NCBI GenBank assembly: GCA_048526005.1
Contig: DBFVEH010000010.1
Span: 1-31,198, forward strand
Length of the DNA stretch: 31,198 nt
From: QALR01 sp900552255
Lineage (GTDB): Bacteria; Bacillota; Clostridia; Oscillospirales; CAG-272
Direction: 5' to 3'
Of this stretch, positions 7,027-15,192 are shown in pieces (the stretch's first letter is position 1; each line of letters begins with the position of its first letter). Under the pieces are notes generated by a model. The model had not been told where the DNA came from and searched no databases. It worked only from the letters and a program-made list of their open reading frames with translations. The position numbers and the translations under genes were made by a program.

Positions 7027-8187
7027 TCAGAGTATGGCTTGCCCACGGGCAATTCCGCCGAGCAATTCAATTCGTGTCCGAAGTGCATTCGCCAGCGTTT
7101 CTATACGCACAGGTTCCAGATATTCGGATTTCCCGTACAGTTCTCTTGCATAGTCTTCAATCCCGTCAAGGGTAGACAAATTCAGCCATGAGAAGTCGGT
7201 AACAAGCGCCAGGTTCTCCGTGGGGTTCTTTTTCCATAGCGGCGTTTTGATGTTGCTGTCATCGCCTGCGTGCATCTCTCCTGTGATGCGGTTGAACCAC
7301 ATGGAGTTGCCGTTGTCGTAAAGCGGTGCAGTGCCGATCCATTCCAGCGTGACCGCATTGCGGATCAGACCGAAGTTGTTCAGATGCCGATCCTCATTGA
7401 CAATGAGATAATCAAGCACAAGCATCTGTTCCAACTTTTTGCGTGCGTCGGCAATACCGAGCGTTTCACAACACTCGATATATAACTCATATTCCGATTG
7501 TTCGTTCCGTTTTTTGAAAGCGCTCATCACCTGTGCCGCCGCTACCAGGTCGGTTTTGGGGGTGATGAAATCCTCGCATCCGGAACAGATCTCTCCGTAT
7601 TCGGGAATCAGCGTATAAGGCACATGAGAAATGCCAAGCCGTTTGGCGATCTCGGACGCCAGCACTTCATTGTAGGCTTCCTGACGATAGGGCGTACTGG
7701 AATCCTTGAGGAGCACCCGCTTGCCGCCGATGATCTTCCACTTCTTTTTGAGGTTACCGTTTGCCGTATTGTCAGGGGAGACAAGGCTTGCACTGTCGGA
7801 GCTTCTGCCTTTTCCAAACAGGATGTTGCCGATGTCCTCCGAGAAAGCATTTTCAAAGAAATTTACCTGATGCCAATCCAACGGGTTATCGGTCGGAGAG
7901 ATCCAATACTGATCGGACAGACTCAGACCAAAGCACTTTTCGATCAGCTCCTGTGGGGAGGATAACTCAAGTTCTTCCAGTACATCGCGAATGCCTTTTC
8001 GGCTTGCAGGAATGGAACGTTTTGTCCACCAGCGGTTGAGGGCTTTCCGTTCTACGCCGATTTTGTTATAGGTGCCGAGCGGCAGATGCTCTGCATGATG
8101 AATTTTGCCGAGTGAGACAATATTTGAATATTCGTCAAGTTCCAATTCCATGACCGGAACATCACGATGCATAAGCGTGTACAGCAT
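7027..8187 (-). CDS. Orphan HipA-like kinase domain protein
   Basis: This 386-residue protein has a HipA-type kinase core in its second half. KRVLLKDSS holds a likely ATP-contacting lysine (Lys161), VNEDRHLNNFG (263-273) is the catalytic loop with Asp266, and YDNGNS (290-295) takes the place of the metal-binding DFG. HipA proteins phosphorylate a cytoplasmic target (glutamyl-tRNA synthetase for E. coli HipA) and normally pair with a HipB repressor. No HipB-like helix-turn-helix gene lies on either side. The N-terminal 140 residues do not look like the usual HipA N-domain. The start is ATG at 8187 behind GGAGGAG. It has its own promoter and terminator, so it stands alone; such orphan copies are common in Clostridia and are sometimes mislabelled excisionase. 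Confidence 0.8.
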   Translation of the reverse strand: MLYTLMHRDVPVMELELDEYSNIVSLGKIHHAEHLPLGTYNKIGVERKALNRWWTKRSIPASRKGIRDVLEELELSSPQELIEKCFGLSLSDQYWISPTDNPLDWHQVNFFENAFSEDIGNILFGKGRSSDSASLVSPDNTANGNLKKKWKIIGGKRVLLKDSSTPYRQEAYNEVLASEIAKRLGISHVPYTLIPEYGEICSGCEDFITPKTDLVAAAQVMSAFKKRNEQSEYELYIECCETLGIADARKKLEQMLVLDYLIVNEDRHLNNFGLIRNAVTLEWIGTAPLYDNGNSMWFNRITGEMHAGDDSNIKTPLWKKNPTENLALVTDFSWLNLSTLDGIEDYARELYGKSEYLEPVRIETLANALRTRIELLGGIARGQAIL

Positions 8188-8220
8188 GATATCTCCTCCT
8201 TTCCTTGTGATACTATTTTT

Positions 8221-8249
8221 ATTATACCATTTTTCTTTTGAAATTGCAA
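8221..8249 (-). promoter_or_regulatory. Promoter of the hipA-like gene
   Basis: On the minus strand TTGCAA (8244-8249) and a perfect TATAAT (8221-8226) are 17 bases apart, 33 bases before the start codon. Confidence 0.75.
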
Positions 8250-8571
8250 GAGAAATACGGTGAATTGATGCTCCGACTGAAATATTATTTGGAACGCACG
8301 CATTTTGAAGCAGATGATTCCGACAGTTGTATCTCTCTGCACGGTCAATATGTGCGGACTCCCAAAAGGGCTGAGAACGGGGCGGTTTGGGCGAGCTTCT
8401 AATCGGATTTCTAAAAAATCGGTTAGACTTTTGTTAGAAGCGGGGCGATATGCAAAAGCACCGCGACATCAGGCTTTTTCGCAAAGTTGCTTTCAAAGCC
8501 GCTGAAAATGCGGTCGATCCGGGGCAAACGGGCGATTCTAACTTCCGTTATCTTCTCACAAAATATCGCAA
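8250..8571. other. Gene-free stretch between hipA-like gene and tRNA vestige
   Basis: No ribosome site with a plausible gene is present. Small open frames here have odd composition and no recognisable domain. The stretch leads straight into a decayed serine tRNA, which suggests an old integration boundary. Confidence 0.4.
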
Positions 8572-8647
8572 CGTATCAAGAGGTTATGACACTCGAAATC
8601 AGGTAGTCCTCACGGGCTCGTGGGTTCGAATCCCACCGCTTCCGCCA
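8572..8647 (+). pseudogene. Decayed tRNA-Ser (CGA loop retained)
   Basis: The 3' part is a convincing serine tRNA: anticodon-loop sequence CTCGAAA, a variable arm around CCTCACGGG, T arm GTGGGTTCGAATCCCAC and acceptor CGCTTCC with GCCA. The 5' part is ruined. The expected GGAAGCG acceptor strand is missing, and about six bases of the anticodon stem are deleted. It is not a copy of the tRNA at 4786, whose acceptor is CCTCTCC. Retained 3' halves of this kind are typical leftovers of integration at a tRNA gene. Confidence 0.65.
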
Positions 8648-8651
8648 AAAA

Positions 8652-8690
8652 GAGACAAACTTGTTGTAGGGACAAGTTTGTCTCCTCTTT
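8652..8690 (+). terminator. Terminator after the tRNA vestige
   Basis: GAGACAAACTTGT (8652-8664) and ACAAGTTTGTCTC (8672-8684) form a 13-base perfect stem followed by CTCTTTTAT. Its survival next to the dead tRNA supports descent from a real tRNA transcription unit. Confidence 0.75.
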
Positions 8691-8730
8691 TATCCGTCAA
8701 TAGGCTTAAAAATAGAATAATGGTATTGAT

Positions 8731-8767
8731 AACGGCTTGATTTTGATGAAAATCAGGTCGTTTTTTA
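8731..8767 (+). terminator. Strong hairpin terminator
   Basis: Bases 8731-8744 pair with 8749-8762 (14 pairs including G-U, loop GATG), running into TTTTTTATTC. It isolates the recombinase-domain gene from upstream transcription. Confidence 0.7.
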
Positions 8768-8871
8768 TTCTGTTCGTTTATATTATAAATCCTAAATATA
8801 CTAATTTGCGGGTTATAGCTATAGGTAAAAAGCCAAGTGAAATTATAAACCCACTAATATTTACTTTTATA

Positions 8872-8900
8872 TTGTAAAACACACAAATTAGTGATACAAT
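8872..8900 (+). promoter_or_regulatory. Promoter of the recombinase-domain gene
   Basis: TTGTAA (8872-8877) and TACAAT (8895-8900) are 17 bases apart, 18 bases before the start codon. Confidence 0.65.
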
Positions 8901-8918
8901 TAGAAAGGAAACTGTGAT

Positions 8919-9314
8919 ATGAAGTTGTCTTATATTAAATCGAAGATTTTCGGCAAAGTTTGTTATGGATTCCGCCGAAACAACAACGGAATCATTGAAA
9001 CGATACCGGACAAGGCTAAAGTTGTTGAAATGATATTCTTGCTTTATTTAAATGGAAACAGTTTAGACGATATCCAGCATTACTTATTTGAAACACAAAT
9101 ATCATCTCCGTCTGGAAAAGAAAAATGGAGCCGGGACGTTTTGAATAAGTTATTAAATAACTACAAATACACCTTTGGTATCGTTAGTCATGAGATGTTT
9201 AAAACTGTAGAAAGTTTAAAAGAAAGCAATTGCCGAAATCCGAATCGAAGTACAGAGGATGTAGATGAATGGGACGAGCGACAAGAACAGAACTACTGTG
9301 GGCTTATGCCATAA
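8919..9314 (+). CDS. Stand-alone serine-recombinase 'recombinase' domain protein
   Basis: This 131-residue protein covers the DNA-binding Recombinase domain (PF07508 type) of large serine recombinases. CYGFRRNNNGIIETIPDKAKVV opens it, LYLNGNSLDDIQHYL follows, and WSRDVLNKLLNNYKYTFG closes it. The catalytic resolvase domain (YxRxS serine) and the zinc ribbon/coiled coil are missing, so it cannot recombine DNA alone. It has its own promoter and an AAAGGAA ribosome site. That is consistent with a real short gene, perhaps a DNA-binding regulator; it could also be the relic of a longer recombinase. The end overlaps the next frame by 46 bases. Composition is AT-rich, unlike the flanking core genes. 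Confidence 0.65.
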   Translation: MKLSYIKSKIFGKVCYGFRRNNNGIIETIPDKAKVVEMIFLLYLNGNSLDDIQHYLFETQISSPSGKEKWSRDVLNKLLNNYKYTFGIVSHEMFKTVESLKESNCRNPNRSTEDVDEWDERQEQNYCGLMP

Positions 9315-9852
9315 CACGTAAAGAGTTTCTAAAATGTGTGAATGATAAATTTGGACTTCATCCAGAGGAATGGGAAAAAATCCGCGATACTCTCTTTGAT
9401 GCTATGAGTAAAGGAGAGTCACCTATATACGAATTGAAAATGAATGCATTTCTGGAACAGACAGTATACAAATATTTGCGTCCGACGGATGAGCCTATAT
9501 CACTGACAGATATTGCAAGAAGGTTTGAACCAGAAAATCCGAGTTATTTGATTCAAAGTTGGCTTCGCAGCAGAAATACGATTGAGTTTCTCGGAGAATG
9601 GGAACGCAATAACAACAGGAAGCTTTTCAAAAGCTGTTGAAAGATGTTCGCTCGCCGTCCTATACGCTGACTCCAAAGAGATGGATTGAAACTGTGAACG
9701 CTATCGGACTTAAACCCAAACGGGGCAAAAATGGAGGTAAAATGGCTCACCCATTCATCGCCTGTGATTTTGAAATGTGGAATGATATACAGTTTCGATA
9801 TGGGGTGTTGAAGTATTTTATGAATTCAAGGGTTGAAACGGATATCAAGTGA
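9269..9852 (+). pseudogene. KilA-N domain protein, broken by a frameshift
   Basis: Two frames together give one protein. The first (9269-9640) contains a leading region (TELLWAYAITRKEFL, LHPEEWEKIRD) and the start of a KilA-N domain: ISLTDIARRFEPENP, then RNTIEFLGEWERNNN. The second frame (readable from about 9613, ending 9852) continues it: EAFQKLLKD, SYTLTPKRWIETVNAIGL and GKNGGKMAHPFIACDFEMW. KilA-N is a DNA-binding domain of phages and mobile elements. The frame change falls between about 9600 and 9620, with no long homopolymer there. The start is an ATG at 9269 with AGAGG about 12 bases upstream. It may be dead, or the shift may be an assembly error. Confidence 0.75.
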
Positions 9853-9877
9853 TGGAAAGAATGAAAGGAAAATTATT

Positions 9878-10910
9878 ATGTCGCGAACTGAAAGCCTTGC
9901 GGAACTTTTTTCAAAAGTCATAAAATCCACTTTAGAAGAAGAAATTAATAAGGCTGAAACAGAAGAGGAAGCTAAAAAATTTTGGATCATTTCGAGCCCT
10001 TGGATATTCAAGAACTGTTTAATGATATGATGAAAAATGCAGCAAAAGATACCTTTTCATTTATGAAATCCACCATGTTTGAAGAAGTTATGGGATTTCG
10101 AGCTGATGAACAGGAATTTATAGCTCGCCAAGAGCAGAAATGGTATCGTGCATTTGTGGCTTCTGAAGCAATGTATATTATGACTTTAGAAGCTGCAGAG
10201 TCATATTCAGAATATGTTGAATCGTTACCTAAAGATGAATTCCACTCAAAATACTGGACATACGTTGTAATGCAACATATTCACGGACGCGCTTTGCAGG
10301 AATTTCTCGAAATAATTACTTTGATGAAAAACGGGTTTGCTGATGGGGCACACGCTCGCTGGCGTTCTATGTATGAGTTATCCATTATAAGCTCATTTAT
10401 CATACAATACGGAGAAAATGTTGCAAAGAAGTTTTATGAGGCATCGGAAACCGATGATCGATATGAATGGGCAAAAAAAGTAAGATCTTTTCAACAAAGA
10501 AAAAACACATTACATTTAATGATATACAAAAGGCTTGTGATATTAATTCAGACATTTGGAAAAGGCAATACGATCTTGCAAATAAAACTGTTCACGCTTC
10601 ACCTCAAGGTACATTTGGCAGACTTTGCAATATGGGGACTCATCCCGTGATACCCGTAGGACGAAGTGACTATGGAATTACAACACCAGGAGAACATTCT
10701 GCAATTTCTCTTGCTCAGATTTCTGCTGTGTTTTTTACCCTTTTCCCGGAGAGTGATACGATCATTCAAATGCAGAATATCAACCGTTGGATAGATGTAA
10801 TTAGAGAGGCGTATTTCAAAACTCACGATGAAGTTTTTCTAGAAGATGAACCATTGTGGGATGAAAATTTATTGCAAGTAAATGATGAGGATAAAAAAGC
10901 AGAGCTATGA
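9878..10910 (+). pseudogene. DUF5677-family protein, two frameshifts
   Basis: Three successive frames rebuild one protein of about 340 residues. Part 1 (9878 to about 9985) starts MSRTESLAELF behind AAAGGA. Part 2 (about 9982-10490) carries the family core: GRALQEFLEI, then LMKNGFADGAHARWRSMYELSIIS. Part 3 (about 10480-10910) has HITFNDIQKACDI, KTVHASPQGTF and the closing YGITTPGEHSAISLAQIS. DUF5677 proteins are of unknown function and are often found in variable or defence-rich regions. Both frame changes fall at A runs (AAAAAA near 9975 and A7 near 10474). That is the pattern expected from either recent decay or homopolymer sequencing error. It follows the KilA-N gene by 25 bases. Confidence 0.75.
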
Positions 10911-11011
10911 CTAAGAACAAATCAAAAATTTATAAGTGTCTTTTATAGACGTATTTAAAAATAAATTTATTATATTGTAATTGTGGAGTTGCATTTATAA
11001 ATAAAATAGAA

Positions 11012-11164
11012 ATGAGTAGTGATGGCTTTTCAAATGAACAAATAATTGAATTTCGTAAGATAATTAATGACTAAATTAAAAACGCTCGAAAAAAATCAAG
11101 ACATGATAAGTGCTTGTTATGTGGTAAGGTAGGTGGATTTTGCAATTCACATAGGTTTACTTAA
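11012..11164 (+). pseudogene. Stub of a zinc-finger-like gene with in-frame stops
   Basis: A single frame reads MSSDGFSNEQIIEFRKIIND, then a stop (TAA). It resumes as IKNARKKSRHDKCLLCGK, then GGFCNSHRFT and a second stop. CxxC followed by CxxH, after a basic helix, looks like the N-terminal metal-binding knuckle of a larger protein whose remainder is gone. One frame broken by stops is what a decayed gene looks like; a real gene is unlikely as no ribosome site precedes the ATG. The parent family is not recognised. The rest of 10911-11208 is AT-rich and empty. Confidence 0.5.
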
Positions 11165-11208
11165 AATATTTACACAAAAAGTATAAGACTTGTAAAGGGC
11201 ATGACAAT

Positions 11209-13968
11209 ATGGACATAGAAAAAACAATGATTCTTATTAAGGGCGAGGATAAAACGGAGACGGTTGCCGCTGTTTCCGTTGACACCGCCAGCCAAAAAAC
11301 ACAGGTAACATATACTGGAGGACGTTCCTATTCTTATAACTCGGCGAACGTGATGACTCTGGAAAATCCCAAAAGTATCGATCTAAACGGAAGGGTGGCT
11401 TATGTAAATGGGATGCCCGTTTATGAACCTCGGCTCATACTCGATTTTAAAATCTGTATACGGATTGTTCATAAAAACGGCACTGCGCAAACGGTAAAGC
11501 CTGAAGAACTATCGCTTGTGGAAAACGGCTCCTCCGATAAAAATGTTCAGCGAATCTTGGCATATTTGCATGAGATTTCAAGGTACACAGCAAACGATCC
11601 GGCGGAAGAAGCATTTTTAAAGCAGGAGATGGATCAGCTAACATTTGTTCATCCGGAAAGCGTGTTAGGACGGTATTTGAATCGTCAGCCCGTTGAAAAC
11701 AGAACGCCGTCCATGGATGGCATTATTTTTCCGTTCCGTTTTAATCTCAGCCAGAAAGCTGCGCTTGAAAATGCCCTTACCCATTCCATGTCTGTGATCG
11801 AAGGACCACCAGGTACAGGAAAAACACAAACGATTTTAAATATCCTAGCGAACCTTGTGGCTATTCAGGGGAAAAGTGTAGCAGTAGTTTCCAATAACAA
11901 CGAGGCGGTCAAGAATGTTATTGAAAAAATGACAAAGAGGGGGTATGGTTTTCTCACGGCGTTGCTTGGGAAAAAGAAGAATCAAGATGCTTTCTTCGCC
12001 GATCCACCGGTAGCCCATTTGGATGATTGGAACTGTCCAGAAGAGAAGGAAGAACTTGTCCAAATGATTGAGAGCCTGAATGTGCGGTTGAATACCCTGT
12101 TGAAGATCGATAGAAAAAGGGCGCAGCTGAAACAGGAATTGCAGGCATGGCAATTGGAGCAGGAGCATTTCAACGAGTATTACAGCCGTCAGGATGTGGT
12201 TGAAATTGAAAAGCTTCCCCTGTTAAGAGCAAATTCGGACCGGATTATTTCTTTCCTTGCGGAAACCTCTCTGGCGAAAGAACGCGAGTACACGGAAAAG
12301 CTGATGTATAAGCTGAGAATGTTCATAAAATACAGAGGTGCTTTCCGAAAGCTACAGCAGCAGGAGGCTCCTGTATTGCTGTTGCTTGAACGAGCATTTT
12401 ACCAAAAGCAAATTCAGAAGCTGGAGAACGATGTTGCATCTCTGGAAAGCCAGTTGAATGGCGCATCATTTGATGCACTTCTGGAACAACATCAACAGGT
12501 TTCCGAAAAACTGTTTCGCAAGTGTCTGTATCAAAGCCACAGAGAACAAACCGATAACGGCTTTACGAAAAAGAACTTTAAGGTAAGATTTCAGCAGTTT
12601 ATTGAAGCCTACCCCATTATTCTCAGCACGACGCATGCTTTGCGCCGCTCTATTCCACAGAACTATTTGCTTGATTATGTCATTATTGATGAAGCGTCAC
12701 AGGTGGACTTGATTACCGGCGTACTGGCTTTTTCCTGTTGTCGTAATGTCATTGTGGTGGGCGATACAAAACAGCTTCCCCAAATAACCGATCAAAAAAT
12801 TCAACCTCAGCTGAAAAATATTCCGCCGGAACCTGTATACAACTATTTTAACCATAGCATCCTGTCCTCTATCATCGAGTTATATAGCAATCATCTGCCA
12901 CGCGTGGTTCTCCGGGAGCATTACCGCTGTCACCCTCAAATTATCGAATTCTGCAATCAAAAATATTATGATAGCAAGCTGATTCCTTATACTAATCCAA
13001 ATTTATCACATACCCCGCTTGTACTGTATAAAACGGCGGAAGGGAATCATATGCGTAGAGTTACGCATGGAGAAAAACAAGGAACATATAATCAGCGAGA
13101 ACTGGATGTAACGGTTGAAGAGATTTTACAAAATCCTGACCTTGCAACCGAGAATAGCCAAATCGGCTTTGTAACGCCGTACCGTAAGCAGGCGAATCTT
13201 GCCGGCAGCCTAATGCCGCACGGGATTGAAAGTGATACTGTCCACAAGTATCAAGGGCGTGAAAAAGACTTGATGATATTGTCCACCGTATTAGATGGTT
13301 CATGGCAGGGCCAGCGAGGATTGGAATTCGTGGACGATCCCCATATGATAAACGTAGCTGTATCCCGTGCTATCAAGCAATTCGTTTTGGTTACGGATCA
13401 TGATTTGTTTTATAAAAAAGGAAAGAACATCGGCGATCTGATTCGCTATATGCAGTACAGTACACTCGATGAAAATGTCATCGAAAGTCAGGTGGTATCG
13501 GTTTTCGACTTGTTGTATAAGCAGTATTCCAAAAAGCTACTTCCTCTGAAAGCCAAGATGGACTCAGCGGCACGGTATCAATCAGAAGAGGCGCTCCGTG
13601 TGCTGTTGGAGGAAATCCTCACACAGCCGCAGTATGATCGTTTTAGCTACGTACAGGGGATGCTGCTACGTAATCTCTTAAACACCGTGGAAAACCTTAG
13701 TGACGAAGAATTGGCTTACGTCAACAACCGTGCTTCTTTGGATTTTGTCGTATATTATAAGCAGGACAAGTCTTGTAAATTGGTGGTGGAAGTGGATGGT
13801 TTTGCTTTCCATGAAAACAGGCCGGAGCAGCTTCGGCGCGATGCACTCAAAGACTCCATTTTGAAAAAATATGAAATTCCTTTTTTACGGCTTGCCACCA
13901 ATGGCAGCAGAGAACGGGAGCGGATTCTTCAGGTCTTGGAACAAGCGCCGCCTGATTTTAAACGTTGA
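11209..13968 (+). CDS. SF1 helicase fused to DUF2726-like nuclease domain
   Basis: This is an intact 919-residue protein. Residues 1-170 are a beta-rich N-domain of unknown role. The UPF1-like superfamily 1 helicase core follows: Walker A GPPGTGKT (199-206), Walker B VIIDEAS (491-497), GDTKQLPQ (518-525), REHYRCHP (569-576), HKYQGRE (679-685) and VAVSRA (716-721). A long insert with coiled-coil character (about 280-450) splits motifs I and II. The C-terminus (about 785-910) matches DUF2726, with RASLDFVVY and VVEVDGFAFHE. That gives the D...ExD pattern of the PD-(D/E)XK nuclease fold. Helicase plus nuclease in one chain, inside an island, suggests antiphage or plasmid defence; that is inference. 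The start follows AAAGGG. It is the largest undamaged gene of the island. Confidence 0.9.
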   Translation: MDIEKTMILIKGEDKTETVAAVSVDTASQKTQVTYTGGRSYSYNSANVMTLENPKSIDLNGRVAYVNGMPVYEPRLILDFKICIRIVHKNGTAQTVKPEELSLVENGSSDKNVQRILAYLHEISRYTANDPAEEAFLKQEMDQLTFVHPESVLGRYLNRQPVENRTPSMDGIIFPFRFNLSQKAALENALTHSMSVIEGPPGTGKTQTILNILANLVAIQGKSVAVVSNNNEAVKNVIEKMTKRGYGFLTALLGKKKNQDAFFADPPVAHLDDWNCPEEKEELVQMIESLNVRLNTLLKIDRKRAQLKQELQAWQLEQEHFNEYYSRQDVVEIEKLPLLRANSDRIISFLAETSLAKEREYTEKLMYKLRMFIKYRGAFRKLQQQEAPVLLLLERAFYQKQIQKLENDVASLESQLNGASFDALLEQHQQVSEKLFRKCLYQSHREQTDNGFTKKNFKVRFQQFIEAYPIILSTTHALRRSIPQNYLLDYVIIDEASQVDLITGVLAFSCCRNVIVVGDTKQLPQITDQKIQPQLKNIPPEPVYNYFNHSILSSIIELYSNHLPRVVLREHYRCHPQIIEFCNQKYYDSKLIPYTNPNLSHTPLVLYKTAEGNHMRRVTHGEKQGTYNQRELDVTVEEILQNPDLATENSQIGFVTPYRKQANLAGSLMPHGIESDTVHKYQGREKDLMILSTVLDGSWQGQRGLEFVDDPHMINVAVSRAIKQFVLVTDHDLFYKKGKNIGDLIRYMQYSTLDENVIESQVVSVFDLLYKQYSKKLLPLKAKMDSAARYQSEEALRVLLEEILTQPQYDRFSYVQGMLLRNLLNTVENLSDEELAYVNNRASLDFVVYYKQDKSCKLVVEVDGFAFHENRPEQLRRDALKDSILKKYEIPFLRLATNGSRERERILQVLEQAPPDFKR

Positions 13969-14467
13969 TTTCCACCCATGGCTTTCTTTGTGTGGATCCC
14001 ATATCCTGCCCCGCATCCCTCATTCTCCGCCAGACTGAGTCTGGATGCAATTCACGTTTCGCACTCAGTTTTTTATTAAGCTTTTTTCTTGCGGCTGTAG
14101 CAAGTATCTATTTTGTAACTGACAGACACGTCGGAGCAAGCTTTATATCGCTTGCTTCGATTTTTTTGTAAAAATCGGAGCGCACTCACGCCGCTGCTTG
14201 CCCTCTTGCGGTTCCCGGCTCCCTTCGGTGCGCTACACACACCGAGGATTACCGACCGCTGCGCCAACCATTTTCTCTCTTTATCCGCCGCAGACAGCGG
14301 TCGAAAATGTTGCCTCTTTCGCAAAAAGTCACGCTCGGCTCGCCTGTTCGGTTGTAAACGCCCTCACGACGGCTCACAGTCGCTACCAACTTTTTGCGAG
14401 TTACGAGGGTTCAACTCCCACCGCCCAAATGCCAAAAAAATCTTTTTCATGTGGCTTACACAATTTA
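13969..14467. other. Gene-free stretch with tRNA-like 3' vestige
   Basis: No gene is supported. At about 14405-14423 the sequence GAGGGTTCAACTCCC followed by ACCGCCCA resembles the T arm and acceptor end of the decayed tRNA-Ser at 8621-8647, with the TTCCG of the acceptor deleted. Together the two vestiges bracket the recombinase to helicase segment. Confidence 0.4.
14133..14167 (+). terminator. Terminator downstream of the helicase gene
   Basis: GGAGCAAGC (14133-14141) and GCTTGCTTC (14150-14158) pair, one G-U included, around an eight-base loop. GA and seven T follow. Confidence 0.7.
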
Positions 14468-14514
14468 AACAAAAAACACGTTTGAAACGACAAGTTTTAA
14501 GCGTGTTTTTTGTT
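14468..14514. terminator. Bidirectional terminator-like hairpin
   Basis: AACAAAAAACACG (14468-14480) and CGTGTTTTTTGTT (14502-14514) are perfect inverse partners. The A and T ends would let it stop transcription from both sides. Confidence 0.6.
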
Positions 14515-14672
14515 GCATTTGCACAAGCGAACTGAAATTTTTTGAGATTTCCCAAGGCTTTTCAGCATCCCTCCAAAATCCCGGGAACGCTTGCTGCATA
14601 AGGCCTTTTCGGCACTGAAAAATTCTCAAAAGAGGTGTTTTTTTGCCCTGTTTTCGTGTCTTTAGCGAGTAG

Positions 14673-14858
14673 TTAACTTGTTTTCGGCATTTTTACGCTG
14701 TCCCACGCGCTCTTTGTGCCGCCGAATTCAGGCAGCTTCACGTTTTTTTCCATCGCTTCAAGCGTCTCGGTTTTATCATCCCAACTGAGGTGCGTGTATA
14801 TGTTGCTCGTTGTTTGGATGTCCGAGTGCCCTAAATAATTTGATATAAATAACTCCAC
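14673..14858 (-). pseudogene. Tyrosine integrase, C-terminal fragment
   Basis: About 58 codons on the minus strand retain the last catalytic box of a phage-type tyrosine recombinase: YLGHSDIQTTSNIYTHL, with the histidine of the LGH motif and the nucleophilic tyrosine of the IYTH motif. Normal integrases have about 380 residues. Upstream of the LGHS box the frame turns into unrelated sequence within a few codons (break near 14845), so at least 85 percent of the gene is missing. The tail ends KMPKTS. It is the clearest direct proof that an integrative element once entered or formed this island. Confidence 0.8.
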
Positions 14859-14893
14859 TCAAAGACGGTTAAATACACATCTCTGAGCGGAGT
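14852..14893 (-). terminator. Possible terminator of the BtrH-like operon
   Basis: On the minus strand ACTCCGCTCA and TGAGTGGAGT pair (one G-U) around a 22-base loop, then a T-rich TATTTATAT. The loop is long and the T run imperfect. Confidence 0.35.
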
Positions 14894-14897
14894 CCTT

Positions 14898-15192
14898 TTA
14901 TTCGCCGAGCATCTCCGGCATCAGTTTGGCACCGAGCTCGAAGCCATAGGTAAAGATATGTGCTTCTGCGAGGATATCGAATTAGATGCGGTTATCCATC
15001 AGCTTGTCAAGAACCTCCTTTTGATTATCGATCAAGGCTGCTTCGCGGTCTTTTTATCCCGTACAATCAGGCCGACAGATTCAGGGTGTTCCAGAAGAAA
15101 CTGGTAAACGTCCGTTAAGGATCTTCTCGATTGTTGGACTGAATGGCAGCTGCCAGCTGCTCAGGAGTTTTGGCAGCAAGAGTGTCTCCCAT
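14898..15192 (-). pseudogene. DUF6809-like small gene, broken
   Basis: Pieces in different frames read as one small protein: MGDTLAAKTPEQLAAAI, then VYQFLLEHPESVGLIVRDKK, then DNQKEVLDKLMDNRI with a TAA stop and finally FDILAEAHIFTYGFELGAKL. The YGFxLGAKLM ending is like DUF6809 proteins of Clostridia (about 100 residues, function unknown); the assignment is moderate. At least two frameshifts and one stop are needed, so it is dead. Its ATG at 15192 overlaps the stop of the BtrH-like gene as TAATG, with GAGG upstream, so the pair was once translationally coupled. Confidence 0.5.

Noticed and set aside
9600..9640. Programmed ribosomal frameshift in the KilA-N gene
   Set aside because: No slippery heptamer with a downstream stem is visible at the frame change, so decay or error is more likely.
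14364..14555. A 63-codon minus-strand frame containing GRWELNPR
   Set aside because: That peptide is the usual accidental translation of a tRNA T arm on the opposite strand; it supports the tRNA vestige, not a gene.
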